A stretch of 7,168 bases of DNA. Source: Gallionellaceae bacterium. GTDB lineage: Bacteria; Pseudomonadota; Gammaproteobacteria; Burkholderiales; Gallionellaceae. The notes below the pieces were generated by a model. It saw only the letters and a program-made list of their open reading frames with translations, had not been told where the DNA came from and made no database searches. This document shows, one piece after another, positions 5,877 through 7,168 of this stretch (its first letter is position 1; the number at the start of each line of letters is the position of its first letter). Position numbers and translations under genes: made by a program. The stretch lies in the NCBI GenBank assembly GCA_030690855.1, contig JAUYFR010000248.1:1-7168 (forward strand), written 5' to 3'.

Positions 5877-6233
5877 CTAGCTAAACTTAGTAAGATGCCG
5901 ACACAATTGTTGCGTCGCAGCCAAAACAAATTGCCTATCCACTTCCGATAAACTCTGCAACCAACCCAATATTTCCAGCGACTGATCCTGCGCAAGGGTT
6001 GAGGACGAACGTAGTAGCTCGGCCAAAGGCAAGCCTAGAACATTCGCAACCTGCTCCAACTTAAGAACAGAAGGCACAATTGCGCCGCGTTCAATTCTTG
6101 AAATTGTTTCAACATCCACTCTTACCAACTCGGCAAGAGTGGCTTGCGTCCATCCTAACTGGCTACGCCGCTCCCTAATATTTTTCCCCAGCAAACCCGG
6201 TAGTAGCGAAGCAGGTTTTTTCTCTTTGGTCAT
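5877..6233 (-). CDS. XRE-family transcriptional regulator
   Basis: A 118-residue Cro/cI-type protein. The HTH domain is about residues 15-75: NIRERRSQLGWTQATLAELV, then VDVETISRIERG (recognition helix) and VLKLEQVANVLGLPLAELL, all textbook XRE landmarks. The C-terminal tail has a helix LGWLQSLSEVDRQFV that may mediate dimerisation. GAGG lies 7 nt upstream of the ATG, supporting the start. It is divergent from the exported protein at 6515, with 281 bp between them, so that gene or its own promoter is a natural target. A relic of another regulator follows its stop codon. The target is inferred from position only. Confidence 0.88.
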   Translation of the reverse strand: MTKEKKPASLLPGLLGKNIRERRSQLGWTQATLAELVRVDVETISRIERGAIVPSVLKLEQVANVLGLPLAELLRSSSTLAQDQSLEILGWLQSLSEVDRQFVLAATQQLCRHLTKFS

Positions 6234-6300
6234 TCTCGCGCCTCATAAATTCAGCACGAATAATCGCCAATACGCAGTTTATGTTGAACGTCTTATATGA

Positions 6301-6328
6301 TTGCCTATCAACTGTTTTAATCTATAAT
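6301..6328 (+). promoter_or_regulatory. Sigma-70 promoter for the exported protein gene
   Basis: TTGCCT (6301-6306), a 16-bp spacer and an exact TATAAT (6323-6328). Transcription would begin near 6335, leaving a leader of about 180 nt before the ATG at 6515. Confidence 0.65.
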
Positions 6329-6334
6329 CGCAGC

Positions 6335-6514
6335 GACCATGTTTTTTCTCACGCGAAGGGTGACCTGCAAACAGTGAGAATAAGTTATTAAAACTGGGTT
6401 GCAACGTTTCTGAAAACCGGGGCAGCGCCGCTCTGCTGTATGTGGAAATCACCTCTTTAAATTCGACTCAATATTGTTTCGATTGCGGTGATTTCCTTAC
6501 CGTAAGGATTTGTT
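6335..6514 (+). promoter_or_regulatory. Structured 5' leader, candidate translational riboswitch
   Basis: The leader holds several inverted repeats: TTCTCAC/GTGAGAA (6346-6352 with 6374-6380); CTG-GGTT/AACC-CAG (6394-6400 with 6415-6418 and 6423-6425), competing with GCAG/CTGC (6422-6425 with 6433-6436); and a perfect 10-bp pair GGAAATCACC/GGTGATTTCC (6444-6453 with 6487-6496). A small hairpin CCTTA/TAAGG (6495-6499 with 6503-6507) buries the Shine-Dalgarno AAGGA (6504-6508). It shares bases 6495-6496 with the 10-bp helix, so the two cannot both form fully. That resembles an antisequestor and sequestor. I could not match the conserved core to any riboswitch class I know, and the ligand is unknown. 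Confidence 0.45.
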
Positions 6515-7168
6515 ATGCTGAAAATAATACCGATGTTCTTGTTGTGCGCCTTTGCCAGTCAATCCTATGCCGCAACACTTGAAGTAACCGCAGAAGGCTG
6601 GGATAACTACGGGGCTATTCTGAAATTTGGAGTATCCGAACCTAAAAACAAAAAAAATAAAATCAATATGGAATATATCGAAAGCATAGCTTCAAGCATG
6701 ATTCAACGCGGGCGGCGAGATGAATTCTTAGAACATGAAATTCAAAATAATGTCAGGCCAAAAGTTGTTGCAACTTTAAAGCAATTGGTATCGGAACAGG
6801 CGATGCCTGGCAATAAAGTTCAATATAAACTTAGTTCATTCAGGAGCAGCAATTATGATTTTTCAAGTGAACGCCTTTGTTTTGATCAAAACAGTAACGA
6901 TGAATCAGCCGCTAGCTTTCCTTGGGATAACACTGAAAGTAATTGGCGTGATCTGATAAATAGCAAAATTGGATTATCCGTTGCAACTCACGAACCTAAC
7001 TGGCTATTTGGGTTTGGAGGATGGATTCGTAACGAGGGCGGTAGTACGTATTGCATTAAGGTTAAAGACACTGTTGCCGCAAAAATGCTAAAGGGGGAAT
7101 TTGCACAACGCAAAGTTATAGCGATAATCAATGCAAAAATTGTAGACAAAAAAGTAGTTAACAACCAT
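6515..7168 (+). CDS. Unrecognised exported protein, 3'-truncated
   Basis: The frame is open for 218 codons to the window edge without a stop. AAGGA lies 6 nt before the ATG. It begins with a clear signal peptide (MLKIIPMFLLCAFASQSYA, probable cleavage before ATLEV), so the product is periplasmic or secreted. The mature part is polar, Lys/Asn-rich near residues 43-53, and has an aromatic segment (PNWLFGFGGWIRN, about 164-176). It has two Cys (in RLCFD and TYCIK) that could form a disulfide. No transmembrane helix is seen after the signal, and I recognise no family. Base use is AT-richer than rlmF, as in the island. Control may be twofold: the structured leader and the divergent XRE regulator. 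Confidence 0.8.
   Translation, partial: MLKIIPMFLLCAFASQSYAATLEVTAEGWDNYGAILKFGVSEPKNKKNKINMEYIESIASSMIQRGRRDEFLEHEIQNNVRPKVVATLKQLVSEQAMPGNKVQYKLSSFRSSNYDFSSERLCFDQNSNDESAASFPWDNTESNWRDLINSKIGLSVATHEPNWLFGFGGWIRNEGGSTYCIKVKDTVAAKMLKGEFAQRKVIAIINAKIVDKKVVNNH

Noticed and set aside
6340..6440. Possible c-di-GMP-I (GEMM) riboswitch, because of CACGCGAAGGG and GCAAAC strings
   Set aside because: The tetraloop-receptor arrangement and the GACGCAAAGCC core are absent, and the stems seen do not match that fold.

Overview
The window looks like chromosomal DNA of a gammaproteobacterium. TrxC with its N-terminal zinc ribbon and the 23S rRNA methyltransferase RlmF are both typical of that group, and a CheZ-like phosphatase fits a motile, Gram-negative cell. 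I cannot name a genus. Conserved genes (trxC, a small lipoprotein, the CheZ-like gene, rlmF) are interleaved with AT-richer accessory DNA, so the trxC-rlmF interval looks like an insertion hotspot.

Layout: 1-608 holds the 3' part of trxC and a tightly linked 62-residue lipoprotein gene. 622-3747 is an accessory block of three genes: an exported caspase-like protease with PEGA repeats (minus), an outer-membrane beta-barrel protein (minus) and a lone HTH regulator (plus). The block is flanked by a 92-bp direct repeat (530-621 and 3748-3839; 86 of 92 positions identical) consisting of the 3' end of the lipoprotein gene and its terminator. The block therefore looks inserted at the 3' end of the lipoprotein gene, leaving that gene intact on the left and a gene-end relic on the right. 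No integrase or transposase is present.

3878-5547 carries a CheZ-like gene and rlmF, divergently transcribed. 5507-6233 is a scarred region on the minus strand: a gene cut short against the end of rlmF, a relic of a regulator of the same family as the one in the accessory block, and an intact XRE-family regulator. 6234-6514 holds a good promoter and a roughly 180-nt leader with mutually exclusive helices around the ribosome binding site. The leader precedes an unrecognised exported protein that runs off the right edge.

The strongest leads are the repeat-bounded island carrying an exported caspase, a beta-barrel protein and a regulator, and the riboswitch-like leader of the last gene. Functional linkage of the island genes is inferred from neighbourhood and shared export only.
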